Positions 1 through 6,294 are shown, numbered from the stretch's first letter. The stretch: 6,349 nucleotides of DNA from Fidelibacterota bacterium (GCA_023133185.1 JAGLWX010000158.1:1-6349), one strand, 5' to 3'. Notes: generated from the sequence alone by a model not told the origin. Program-made: numbers and translations.

Positions 1-114
1 CCAACCAGCATCATCAAACGTGAAGCGAATAGGCGGGTTGTTCCATCGGCAAATCTGCCTGTTCCGGAAGGCAGTTTCGATCAAGGCTCTTCCGAATTAC
101 CAATAACCGAATAG
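1..114 (+). CDS. 3' end of a gene truncated by the window edge; possibly secG (protein-export channel subunit)
   Basis: Frame 1 is open from the first base to a TAG at 112-114, giving a 37-residue tail that starts PTSIIKREANRR and ends in SSELPITE. No start lies in the window, so only a C-terminus is visible. The tail is hydrophilic and rich in Pro, Ser and Glu, with no membrane segment or recognisable domain. The secG idea is inference: SecG proteins often end in a variable, polar, Pro/Ser/Gln-rich tail, and in Escherichia coli and other bacteria secG lies just before a leucine tRNA gene, as this frame does. The tail alone cannot prove it. The next frame (from base 2) is also open for about 34 codons, so even coding status is only moderately sure. 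Confidence 0.4.
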   Translation, partial: PTSIIKREANRRVVPSANLPVPEGSFDQGSSELPITE

Positions 115-161
115 ACCGATCAGTAAAGTATTTTTGCGTTTTTTGACTGTGATCCTACCTT

Positions 162-245
162 GCCGAGGTGGTGGAATTGGTAGACACGCATGGTTGAGGG
201 CCATGTGGGCATTTGCCTGTACGGGTTCGAGTCCCGTCTTCGGCA
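162..245 (+). tRNA. tRNA-Leu, anticodon GAG
   Basis: A full class II tRNA cloverleaf can be drawn. The acceptor stem GCCGAGG (162-168) pairs with CTTCGGC (238-244) with one G-U, and A245 is the discriminator. The anticodon stem CATGG (189-193) pairs with CCATG (201-205) around loop TTGAGGG, placing anticodon GAG at 196-198, which reads CUC and CUU leucine codons. A long variable arm (206-220, stem GGC/GCC) is typical of leucine tRNAs. The T arm ACGGG (221-225) / CCCGT (233-237) encloses TTCGAGT. The D loop contains AATTGGTAGA. The 3' CCA is not encoded (bases after 245 are CTA), so it must be added by nucleotidyltransferase. No terminator follows before the TPR gene. Confidence 0.97.
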
Positions 246-270
246 CTATCGTTTTAAAATGAAAAGAATG

Positions 271-274
271 AGGA
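271..274 (+). promoter_or_regulatory. Ribosome binding site (AGGA) deciding the TPR gene start
   Basis: AGGA at 271-274 sits 5 nt before the ATG at 280. The in-frame ATGs at 259 and 268 lack such a site, and the in-frame ATG at 190 lies inside the tRNA-Leu gene. The start at 280 also gives a clean signal peptide. Confidence 0.7.
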
Positions 275-279
275 AAAAC

Positions 280-1581
280 ATGAAATTGTTGAAAAGAAAA
301 AATATCCTGAAAATTAACGTTGCTTTTTTGCTTCTCTCAACCCTGCTATGGGCACAAGCTTCAAACTCCCTGATTGAGGCTAATGAATTATATCTCGCCG
401 GGAAATACTCAGAAGCTAAAATAATTGTTGAACTAATTGTCGAAGATGATCCGGGATACGCAGGCGCCGTTTTCCTGCTTGGTCGTGTTTATTTTAAACT
501 TGGTGACCTTGATAATGCAAAGAAACTCATTGATAAAGCCATTGAACTTGATCTGAGTAATCCGGATTACCGGGAGGTTCGCAACGAGATGTCAGCTTTT
601 GCCAGTAAACTAACAGAGGCGTCTCGTCTATCAACAAACGCTGATTATGAAAATGCAAAGAAAGTATATCTGGAAATTATCAATGAAAATCCAAACTTTG
701 TTGGCGCCTACGTGGATCTCGGTCGGGTTTTAGTACGTTTAAATGATCTGGGACAGGCTGCCGTAAATTTTCGTAAAGCCATCGAGAAAGATCCTGAAAA
801 TGAAAGCTATAAAAAGGAGTTTGAAGGAATTACCCGTCGTTATATTCATGAGGGTACACAATTGATGCAGCGCAAGAGCTATGGCGCAGCATTGGAAAAA
901 TTTAAACAGGCTATCAGTTTGAACCAGAATGATCCATTGGCGTATTATTACAGCGCCGTAGTATATCTGGAAGAGAAAAAATCACAGGATGCACTTGATG
1001 CTATTAATAAAAGTATTCAGTTAGATCCCGAGTATCCCAAAGCGCATTTAGTAAAAGGGAAAGTATTTTCCGGTATGAATAATGTAAATGGCGCTGTAGA
1101 AGCATTTAAAAGGGCAATCGAACTTAATGCCGAATATGTAGATGCATGGAAAAATATTGGCTACATTTATTATAAAACAAAAAAATATGATGAAGCAATC
1201 CCGGCTTACAAAGAAGTTACTAAATTACAGCCCCAATATGCATCAGCGTATGCCAATATGGGAGCTATCTATATCCGACAGGAAAAATTTAGTACTGCTA
1301 TCCCAAGTTTGAGTAAAGCCACTGAATTAAATCCCAGAGATGTAAAAAGCTATTACCGTCTTTCTCAGGCATATAACAAAACGGGGAAATGTGATAAAGC
1401 TAAAGAGACTGCTCAAAAAGCCTTAAAAATAAAACCAAATTGGGCAGCTGTTCTTATCGAACTGGGTACCGCTGAGAGATGCATGGGTAATCGTGCGGCA
1501 GCTCGCCAGGCATTTCAGATGGCTACACGCGACCCCAAATGGAAAGCCGTTGCTGAATACGAATTAAAAACTGTTCAGTAA
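280..1581 (+). CDS. Exported tetratricopeptide-repeat (TPR) protein
   Basis: The product has 433 residues. Residues 1-27 form a signal peptide: a Lys/Arg-rich start (MKLLKRKNILK), a hydrophobic core (VAFLLLSTLLW) and an AQA cleavage site before Ser28, so the mature protein should be periplasmic or surface-exposed. The rest is a solenoid of about eleven 34-residue TPR units, starting roughly at 30, 63, 109, 143, 188, 221, 255, 289, 323, 357 and 391. They show the usual pattern, for example A-W-x-x-I-G-x-x-Y-x-x-x-x-x-Y-D-E-A at 289-306 and A-I-x-L-N/D-P ends. There is no catalytic domain, so the likely role is as a protein-binding scaffold, perhaps in envelope assembly; the partner is unknown. 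The frame runs back to an ATG at 190 inside the tRNA, but 280 is preferred for its AGGA site and signal peptide. The gene lies 34 nt after the tRNA and ends 16 nt before a terminator. Family sure; role not. Confidence 0.9.
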   Translation: MKLLKRKNILKINVAFLLLSTLLWAQASNSLIEANELYLAGKYSEAKIIVELIVEDDPGYAGAVFLLGRVYFKLGDLDNAKKLIDKAIELDLSNPDYREVRNEMSAFASKLTEASRLSTNADYENAKKVYLEIINENPNFVGAYVDLGRVLVRLNDLGQAAVNFRKAIEKDPENESYKKEFEGITRRYIHEGTQLMQRKSYGAALEKFKQAISLNQNDPLAYYYSAVVYLEEKKSQDALDAINKSIQLDPEYPKAHLVKGKVFSGMNNVNGAVEAFKRAIELNAEYVDAWKNIGYIYYKTKKYDEAIPAYKEVTKLQPQYASAYANMGAIYIRQEKFSTAIPSLSKATELNPRDVKSYYRLSQAYNKTGKCDKAKETAQKALKIKPNWAAVLIELGTAERCMGNRAAARQAFQMATRDPKWKAVAEYELKTVQ

Positions 1582-1597
1582 AATCTCTTTCATATTC

Positions 1598-1632
1598 AAA
1601 AAAGGGTGAGAATACTCTCGCCCTTTTTTTTT
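1598..1632 (+). terminator. Rho-independent terminator after the TPR gene
   Basis: Six A residues plus GGGTGAG (1598-1610) pair with CTCGCCC (1617-1623; one G-U) and the first six T residues, giving a stem of about 13 bp around the loop AATACT. A run of nine T (1624-1632) follows. The leading A tract means it could also terminate transcription from the other strand. It separates the tRNA-TPR unit from the nnr operon. Confidence 0.92.
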
Positions 1633-1731
1633 ATAATCGACATTGCATGAATTGAGAATTCTTATTATTTTACTATGAAATATTTGTGGCTGCATGAAAC
1701 GAAGTAAAATAGAAAATAAGAAGATGATAAG

Positions 1732-3288
1732 ATGAAAGAATATATTCTAACCAATCATGAAGCCCGGCTTGTAGATCGTTATACAATTGATACATTGGGA
1801 ATTCCGGGTATTGATTTAATGAAGCGAGCCGGTTCATTTGTTTCATTAAAAGCGAAAAAAATCCTGAAAGAGGTGCCTGGCAGTCATGTCGATATATTCT
1901 GCGGAACAGGGAATAATGGTGGAGATGGTTTTGTCACAGCCAGGGATCTTTCTGATTGGGGAGCAAGTGTATTTATCTGGCTTGCCGGAAATCCGGATAA
2001 AATCAAAGGCGACGCCCGACATTATTTCGAGCGGTGTAATACAAAACGGATAAAAATAACGGTTGTTGAGAATTCGGACGCTATTCCAACGCATAAACAG
2101 ATTTGTCAAAGTGATTTGATTATAGATGCGTTGCTTGGCACCGGTTTCAGAGGCGAAGTTCGCGGCGTGATAAAAAAATTGATAGAATTAATTAATTCAT
2201 CCAAAAGACCTGTTTTATCCGTAGATATTCCATCGGGGATTAATGGAGATACTGCCCAGATAGGAGGAGTGGCAATTCAGGCGACACGAACAATTACAAT
2301 GGGATTTTTGAAACGGGGATTAATGTTTCAGCCCGGTAAGCGCAAGGCTGGCGATGTAGTGCTTGTTGACCTGAAATATCCTTCAAAGGCATATAAAATC
2401 CTGCCAAAAGAAACTTTTTTAATTGATAAGCAAATTATCAAACGATTATTTCCGCCAATTTATGATGATACTTATAAGCATAAACAAGGCAAGGTGCTGA
2501 TATTTGCCGGTTCGCCCGGAATGACCGGCGCTGCGATATTGACATCAAAAGCCGCCCTGAGAAGTGGAGCCGGACTGGTAATCAATGCCATACCGGAAAG
2601 TCTTAATTCTATAATTGAAATAAAATCGACTGAAACACTGTCCTTGCCGCTTCCCGAATCGCCTAACCACACGTTTTGCATGGAATCATTAAATTCTGCG
2701 AAGGAACGAATTGACTGGAGTGACGTAATTGTTTTTGGGCCAGGTGTCTCGAATAGTGCGGAAGTGAAAGCCTTCGGTAAAAAACTGATGGAATCTCAGA
2801 AAAAACCTATGATTATAGATGCCGATGGATTACGTGTATTCCATGAAAATCTCGATCTGATAAATTCAATTGATGATTTGATAATAACGCCCCATACTGG
2901 TGAATTTTCACAAATGACCGGAATGGATATCGCCTCTATCAAAGAGAATGTTATTGACGTTTGCCGTGAATTTGTGGAAAAACATCCATGTACTCTTGTT
3001 CTAAAAGGAGCGCCTACCATTGTGGTAAGCCGCGACGGAAAAGTTGCCGTGAACAGTACCGGGAATCCGGCGCTGGCGACAGGCGGAACCGGAGATGTCC
3101 TGACGGGTTTGATCGCAGGACTGCGAGCTCAGAAAATAGATTCGTTTGATGCAAGTATGATTGCTGTTTATATTCAAGGGCTGGCTGGCGATTTAGGAAA
3201 AGAAAAATTCGGCGTCAGAGGCTTAATAGCCGGTGATCTGCTGGAAATGATTCCCGGAATAATGAAAGACTATGAACGGGTTGTATAA
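1732..3288 (+). CDS. nnr: Bifunctional NAD(P)H-hydrate repair enzyme Nnr (epimerase plus ADP-dependent dehydratase)
   Basis: The 518-residue length matches fused YjeF/Nnr proteins. Residues 1 to about 215 are the YjeF N-terminal epimerase: CGTGNNGGDG (57-66), IDALLGTG (131-138) and SVDIPSGING (163-172, with the conserved Asp165). Residues from about 230 are the ribokinase-like dehydratase: KHKQGKVLIFAGSPGMTGA (249-267), FGPG (335-338), IDADGL (362-367), TPHTGEF (386-392), LKGAPTIV (424-431) and NPALATGGTGDVLTG (445-459), the last holding the probable catalytic Asp455. The family interconverts R and S forms of NADHX/NADPHX and dehydrates the S form with ADP, restoring NAD(P)H in the cytoplasm. 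All key motifs look intact. The upstream ribosome site is weak (AAGAAGATGATAAG), but the N-terminus matches the family. First gene of the apparent operon, 2 nt before the VanZ-like gene. Confidence 0.96.
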   Translation: MKEYILTNHEARLVDRYTIDTLGIPGIDLMKRAGSFVSLKAKKILKEVPGSHVDIFCGTGNNGGDGFVTARDLSDWGASVFIWLAGNPDKIKGDARHYFERCNTKRIKITVVENSDAIPTHKQICQSDLIIDALLGTGFRGEVRGVIKKLIELINSSKRPVLSVDIPSGINGDTAQIGGVAIQATRTITMGFLKRGLMFQPGKRKAGDVVLVDLKYPSKAYKILPKETFLIDKQIIKRLFPPIYDDTYKHKQGKVLIFAGSPGMTGAAILTSKAALRSGAGLVINAIPESLNSIIEIKSTETLSLPLPESPNHTFCMESLNSAKERIDWSDVIVFGPGVSNSAEVKAFGKKLMESQKKPMIIDADGLRVFHENLDLINSIDDLIITPHTGEFSQMTGMDIASIKENVIDVCREFVEKHPCTLVLKGAPTIVVSRDGKVAVNSTGNPALATGGTGDVLTGLIAGLRAQKIDSFDASMIAVYIQGLAGDLGKEKFGVRGLIAGDLLEMIPGIMKDYERVV

Positions 3289-3290
3289 CT

Positions 3291-3695
3291 GTGAATGTAA
3301 AATATAAAATTCCGGCAATACTCTATAGCATATTGATATTTTTTCTATCGTCTATACCACAGAGTAAATTACCACCGGTGCGCTTGTTTAGTTTTGATAA
3401 AATCGTTCATTTAATCGAATATTTATTATATGGTATGACATTAATGCTGGCATACTCACGGTCAACTTCCGATAAAATTATTCATAATGCGTTTAAATTA
3501 AGCCTGATGACGGGAATTATTTATGCAGCTACTGATGAGATTCACCAACTGTATGTTCCCGGCAGAGATTGTAGTATATTTGACTTCGCCGCAGATGCAG
3601 CAGGAGTTTTTTTAGGTGTATATTTGTTCAGTAAAATAATAAAGCATAAAACCGGCCCTGAAGAATTAATCTATCAGAGCACAACACATAAGTAA
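3291..3695 (+). CDS. VanZ-like family integral membrane protein
   Basis: The 134-residue protein starts at a GTG 2 nt after the nnr stop; the nearby ATG at 3295 is out of frame and meets a stop at once. It has about four membrane segments: roughly 7-22, 38-55, 66-81 and 97-116. Two family motifs are clear: DKIVHLIEY (36-44) and DEIHQLYVPGRDCSIFDFAA (82-101), matching the VanZ signature of a His-containing D-K-x-x-H helix and the D-E-x-H-Q...P-G-R...D pattern before the last helix. The domain is named after VanZ of the teicoplanin-resistance cluster, but most members are uncharacterised, and no van genes are present, so glycopeptide resistance should not be inferred. It lies in the cytoplasmic membrane. 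Translation is probably coupled to nnr. Family confident, function unknown. Confidence 0.88.
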   Translation: MNVKYKIPAILYSILIFFLSSIPQSKLPPVRLFSFDKIVHLIEYLLYGMTLMLAYSRSTSDKIIHNAFKLSLMTGIIYAATDEIHQLYVPGRDCSIFDFAADAAGVFLGVYLFSKIIKHKTGPEELIYQSTTHK

Positions 3696-3705
3696 AATAT
3701 GTATA

Positions 3706-3710
3706 AAGGT
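3706..3710 (+). promoter_or_regulatory. Ribosome binding site (AAGGT) deciding the recN start
   Basis: AAGG within AAAGGT ends 4 nt before the ATG at 3714. The in-frame ATG at 3699, 3 nt after the upstream stop, has only AGTAAAAT before it. Starting at 3714 places the N-terminus exactly as in other RecN proteins (M-x-L-x-x-L-x-I-x-x-F-A-I-I). Confidence 0.55.
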
Positions 3711-3713
3711 TCT

Positions 3714-5423
3714 ATGGTTCTGCATACGTTAAAAATAGATAGTTTTGCGATAATTGACAATATTACGGTCTATTTTGAGCCCGGCTTTACTACGATCACC
3801 GGTGAGACCGGCGCCGGAAAGTCAATCATTATCGACGCGTTAAATCTGGCATTAGGTGAAAAGGCGTCACCGACGATGATACGATCCGGTTCAGAAAGCG
3901 CCTATATCGAATGTATATTTACCGGTATTGATAAGTCGCATCCGGTAATTCAATTTATAAAAGATAATCAACTACCGATTGTGCCGGGACGATTGACACT
4001 GAGGCGACAGCTGTATGTAAACGGCAGATCAAAAGCGTGGATAAATGACTCACCTTGTACAATTAATCTGCTGAAATCTGCCGGCGACCTTCTGGTCGAT
4101 CTTCATGGACAACACGATCACCAATCTTTACTTCGGGAAGAAAGCCATATTCAGTTTCTCGATGCATATGGCGGTTATTGGGATTTATTGGAGGACGTCC
4201 ATAATTATTATTTGAAATTAAGTCATTTATCGGAAAAATATAAATTTATGACAGAGAAGCGGAGCCTTAACCGGGAAAAACGAGAACTGTGGGAATTTCA
4301 GCTGAATGAGATTGAGAAAATTGACCCCAAAGAAGATGAATATGAGCAACTGATAAAGGAAAAAGCTGTCCTGGAAAATTCTGAGAAAATACATCAAATT
4401 GCCGATGAGTTGACTAAGCAATTATATGAAGCCGAAGATGATACACTTTACCGGAAAGTGCTGACGATAATTAAAAAATTATCTATATTAAATGGAATCG
4501 ATCCTGAATTTACCGGGGAATTAAATAAATTAGAGGAAACACAATTTTTAATTCAGGATCTGTCCAATCATCTTTCCACATATACCGAAAATATCCAATT
4601 CGATTCAGCGAGAATGGAAACAGTAAACCAACGACTTTATCATTTACAACAGCTGATGAAGAAGTATGGAAAAGCCATTGCAGAAGTCATCGAGTATGGA
4701 GAGAAAGTAAAGCATTATCTCAACGAAGATGATGGAATTGATGCGGAAATAGTCAAAGTTGAAAAGGAGATCGATTCTGTTCGGAAGGAATACGGAACAG
4801 TGGCTATGGAATTATCCCGTCAGCGCAAGAAATGTGCAGAATCGTTTGAAAAACAGGTTGACCGGACGCTTTCAAGACTTGGGATTTCCGGCAGTAAATT
4901 CAAAGTATCTATACGATATATCGATGCCGCTGATGGTTGGGTTGATTTGGACGGCAGGAAAGTAAAAGGCGAAAGTGACGGTATTGACAATATCGTCTTT
5001 GAAATCAGCACGAATCCAGGTGAACCACTTCGTCCTCTTGCAAGTATTGTATCCGGTGGGGAGGTATCGCGAATTATGTTGGCGATGAAATCGATTCTTG
5101 CCGGAAAAGATCACATTCCTGTTGTTATTTTTGATGAAATTGATACGGGAATATCTGGCAAAGTAGCCCAGGTTGTTGGTAAAGAACTCAAATCCCTTGC
5201 GGATGTTCATCAGGTGATTTGCATAACGCACCTGCCCCAGATTGCCGGTCTGGGTGATCATCATTATAGAGTATATAAAGTTTCAGATGATGGTCGCAGT
5301 TATACTAAAATTAGTAAATTGAACGAGATGCAAAGAGTGGAGGAGATTGCAACGCTGATTGGCGGCGCATCCATTACCGATACGGCTTTGCAGCAAGCGC
5401 GTGAATTATTAATATCGGGGTAA
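3714..5423 (+). CDS. recN: DNA repair protein RecN
   Basis: RecN is an SMC-like ATPase that binds DNA ends and promotes cohesion and RecA-dependent repair of double-strand breaks. The product from the ATG at 3714 has 569 residues, normal for the family; an ATG at 3699 would add five (MYKGS). The N-terminal head has Walker A GETGAGKS (30-37) and the RecN-specific stretch LVDLHGQHDHQSLL (127-140). Charged, Leu-spaced sequence from about 150 to 370 is the expected pair of coiled-coil arms. The C-terminal head has the ABC signature VSGGEVSR (446-453), Walker B VVIFDEIDTG (470-479), the switch histidine in ITHLPQIAG (His506) and a conserved end, EIATLIGGASIT. No motif is missing. It lies 18 nt after the VanZ-like gene and 8 nt before the nitroreductase gene. 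No SOS (LexA) box is visible just upstream, so it is probably driven by the operon promoter. Confidence 0.97.
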   Translation: MVLHTLKIDSFAIIDNITVYFEPGFTTITGETGAGKSIIIDALNLALGEKASPTMIRSGSESAYIECIFTGIDKSHPVIQFIKDNQLPIVPGRLTLRRQLYVNGRSKAWINDSPCTINLLKSAGDLLVDLHGQHDHQSLLREESHIQFLDAYGGYWDLLEDVHNYYLKLSHLSEKYKFMTEKRSLNREKRELWEFQLNEIEKIDPKEDEYEQLIKEKAVLENSEKIHQIADELTKQLYEAEDDTLYRKVLTIIKKLSILNGIDPEFTGELNKLEETQFLIQDLSNHLSTYTENIQFDSARMETVNQRLYHLQQLMKKYGKAIAEVIEYGEKVKHYLNEDDGIDAEIVKVEKEIDSVRKEYGTVAMELSRQRKKCAESFEKQVDRTLSRLGISGSKFKVSIRYIDAADGWVDLDGRKVKGESDGIDNIVFEISTNPGEPLRPLASIVSGGEVSRIMLAMKSILAGKDHIPVVIFDEIDTGISGKVAQVVGKELKSLADVHQVICITHLPQIAGLGDHHYRVYKVSDDGRSYTKISKLNEMQRVEEIATLIGGASITDTALQQARELLISG

Positions 5424-5431
5424 ATATTGCT

Positions 5432-5977
5432 ATGAATTTTACTGAACTTGTTCAAAAACGACAATCAACGCGAAAATACTCTTCCAAACCGGTTAGCAGG
5501 AAATTAATTGATCAATGTATAGAAGCGGCACGCCTGGCTCCGTCCGCGCGTAATTCCCAGCCCTGGTCATTTATCGTGATTGATAATCCTGACATGATAC
5601 AGAAACTGGCGAAAAATGCCTTTAGAGGAATTTATGCCAATACAAGTTTTGCCGGAAAAGCGCCGGTACTGATCGTCGTTATAACTGAAAAAGCGGACTA
5701 CATTACCCGGCTTGGGACGATGATCCGGGACGTGAAATACAGCCTGATCGATATCGGGATTTCTTGTGAACATCTGATATTGCAGGCGGAGGAACTTGGT
5801 CTCGGAACCTGCTGGCTGGGCTGGTTTAATGCAAAGCAGGTGAAAAAGGTGTTGAGTCTTCCCCGATCAACACAAATTGATATATTGATCAGTCTGGGCT
5901 ATCCTGAAAAAGTATATCCTGCTCCAAAACCCAAGAAGCGCAAAGAGCTGGATACGATCCGGCGATATTTCGAGTAG
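5432..5977 (+). CDS. Nitroreductase-family FMN-dependent oxidoreductase
   Basis: The 181-residue product is a single nitroreductase fold of usual size. The N-terminal FMN-binding pattern R-x-S-x-R is at 10-14 (RQSTR), followed by the hallmark APSARNSQPWSFIVI (36-50). The central helix region (DIGISCEHLILQAEELGLG, 107-125) and TCWLGWF (126-132) match the part that lines the flavin and dimer interface, and ISLGYPEK (153-160) leads to the usual Lys-rich end PKPKKRKELDTI. Members reduce nitro compounds, quinones or flavins with NAD(P)H as homodimers; some act in iodotyrosine, cobamide or other special pathways, so the substrate cannot be named. No iron-sulfur or other fused domain is present. The ATG lies 8 nt after the recN stop with only a weak ribosome site, suggesting coupled translation. 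Its TAG stop lies inside a 27-bp repeat. Confidence 0.92.
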   Translation: MNFTELVQKRQSTRKYSSKPVSRKLIDQCIEAARLAPSARNSQPWSFIVIDNPDMIQKLAKNAFRGIYANTSFAGKAPVLIVVITEKADYITRLGTMIRDVKYSLIDIGISCEHLILQAEELGLGTCWLGWFNAKQVKKVLSLPRSTQIDILISLGYPEKVYPAPKPKKRKELDTIRRYFE

Positions 5978-6000
5978 TAAAACAATCACTCCTGATTGTT
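5974..6000 (+). repeat. 27-bp direct repeat, copy 1, with internal hairpin
   Basis: This is identical over all 27 bp to 6213-6239. Bases 5981-6000 form a perfect hairpin, AACAATCA / TGATTGTT, with loop CTCC. The repeat starts at the last base of the final Glu codon and supplies the TAG stop (5975-5977) of the nitroreductase gene. The hairpin could stop transcription or protect the mRNA end, but it is followed by CGCTCTC rather than a T run, so it is not a standard intrinsic terminator. Confidence 0.9.
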
Positions 6001-6004
6001 CGCT

Positions 6005-6047
6005 CTCGTTCCGTGGCTGCCTAATTGTCACCCTCGTTCCGTGGCTG
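6005..6047 (+). repeat. 15-bp direct repeat (two copies, 28-bp period)
   Basis: CTCGTTCCGTGGCTG occurs at 6005-6019 and again, exactly, at 6033-6047, separated by CCTAATTGTCACC. Short hairpin-forming sequences of the CTCGTTCC...GGAACG type recur between genes in many bacterial genomes, so these are probably members of a dispersed repeat family. Confidence 0.75.
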
Positions 6048-6059
6048 TGCTGCGGAACG
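6035..6059. repeat. Inverted repeat CGTTCCG / CGGAACG
   Basis: CGTTCCG at 6035-6041 is the exact reverse complement of CGGAACG at 6053-6059, leaving an 11-nt loop. A further CGTTCCG lies at 6007-6013 and another CGGAACG at 6312-6318, so the same 7-mer appears twice in each orientation within this intergenic stretch. Confidence 0.65.
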
Positions 6060-6067
6060 GTCATTTC

Positions 6068-6092
6068 GGTTGCAGAGTACAACACTGCAACC
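6068..6092. repeat. 8-bp perfect inverted repeat GGTTGCAG / CTGCAACC
   Basis: The arms at 6068-6075 and 6085-6092 pair perfectly around a 9-nt loop (AGTACAACA). No T run follows, so it is not a typical terminator. It may be an operator-like dyad or one hairpin of the surrounding repeat mosaic. Confidence 0.6.
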
Positions 6093-6100
6093 AGAGATAA

Positions 6101-6190
6101 GGATAACTTTGCGAAAGATTCTTCGGATAACGCTAAAGATTCAAGTAGATATCGTGAAGTACCATTAGATAACTTTCGCAAAGATAATTA
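6101..6190. repeat. Degenerate GATAAC(TTT)GC.AAAGAT repeat family, three units
   Basis: Three related units are visible: 6101-6124, 6125-6145 (directly abutting, 3 bases shorter in the middle) and 6168-6190. All have GATAAC, then a GC-centred core, then AAAGAT. The core of the first, CTTTGCGAAAG (6107-6117), is the exact reverse complement of the core of the third, CTTTCGCAAAG (6173-6183), so the pair can also be seen as an 11-bp inverted repeat enclosing 55 bp. Confidence 0.6.
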
Positions 6191-6212
6191 TCACGCAGAA
6201 GCATTGAGACGT

Positions 6213-6239
6213 GTAGTAAAACAATCACTCCTGATTGTT
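6213..6239 (+). repeat. 27-bp direct repeat, copy 2, with internal hairpin
   Basis: This exact copy of 5974-6000 lies 239 bp further on, with the same perfect 8-bp stem and CTCC loop at 6220-6239. It is followed by GATTTTCC and is not attached to any visible gene end. Confidence 0.9.
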
Positions 6240-6254
6240 GATTTTCCTGTTTTG

Positions 6255-6294
6255 GGAGTGTTGGAGTAATAGAATATCGGAGTATTGGAGTATT
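6255..6294 (+). repeat. 8-bp-periodic array, five units of GGAGTATT type
   Basis: Five consecutive octamers in register: GGAGTGTT, GGAGTAAT, AGAATATC, GGAGTATT and GGAGTATT. The last two are identical and the middle one is the most decayed. This is a short degenerate tandem repeat; arrays of this GGAGT-type unit tend to recur between genes in the same genome. Confidence 0.75.

Noticed and set aside
55..74. Hairpin CTGCCT / AGGCAG (55-60 with 69-74) as a terminator
   Set aside because: It lies inside the open coding tail, about 40 bases before its stop, and is followed by only three T residues.
129..148. Promoter-like words before the tRNA: TATTTTTG (129-136), fitting the Bacteroidota TAnnTTTG box, and TTGACT (143-148)
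   Set aside because: No matching TTTG lies at the right distance upstream of the first, and a -10 box for the second would fall inside the tRNA. Suggestive only.
190..279. N-terminal extension of the TPR protein starting at ATG 190
   Set aside because: It would be translated from inside the tRNA-Leu gene and would bury the signal peptide behind 30 residues. The ATG at 280 has an AGGA site and gives a normal signal peptide.
1684..1710. Possible promoter for the nnr operon: TTGTGG (1684-1689) and TAAAAT (1705-1710)
   Set aside because: The 15-bp spacer is short and the -35 match weak in an AT-rich region with several alternatives. A promoter is expected between the terminator and 1732, but I cannot place it.
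3291..3695. Glycopeptide resistance determinant
   Set aside because: The protein belongs to the broad VanZ-like family, but no vanH, vanA/B or vanX-type genes are near. Most family members are uncharacterised membrane proteins.
4872..5264. 130-codon open frame on the minus strand
   Set aside because: It lies wholly antisense to the most conserved part of recN (signature and Walker B), where open antisense frames arise by codon bias. It has no ribosome site or recognisable domain.
5867..6181. 104-codon open frame on the minus strand
   Set aside because: Over a third of it is antisense to the conserved end of the nitroreductase gene and the rest reads through the GATAAC and CGTTCCG repeats. 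Its Leu/Ser-rich sequence matches no family I recognise.
5974..6239. CRISPR array
   Set aside because: The repeat length of 27 fits, but there are only two copies, 212 bp apart, and no cas genes.
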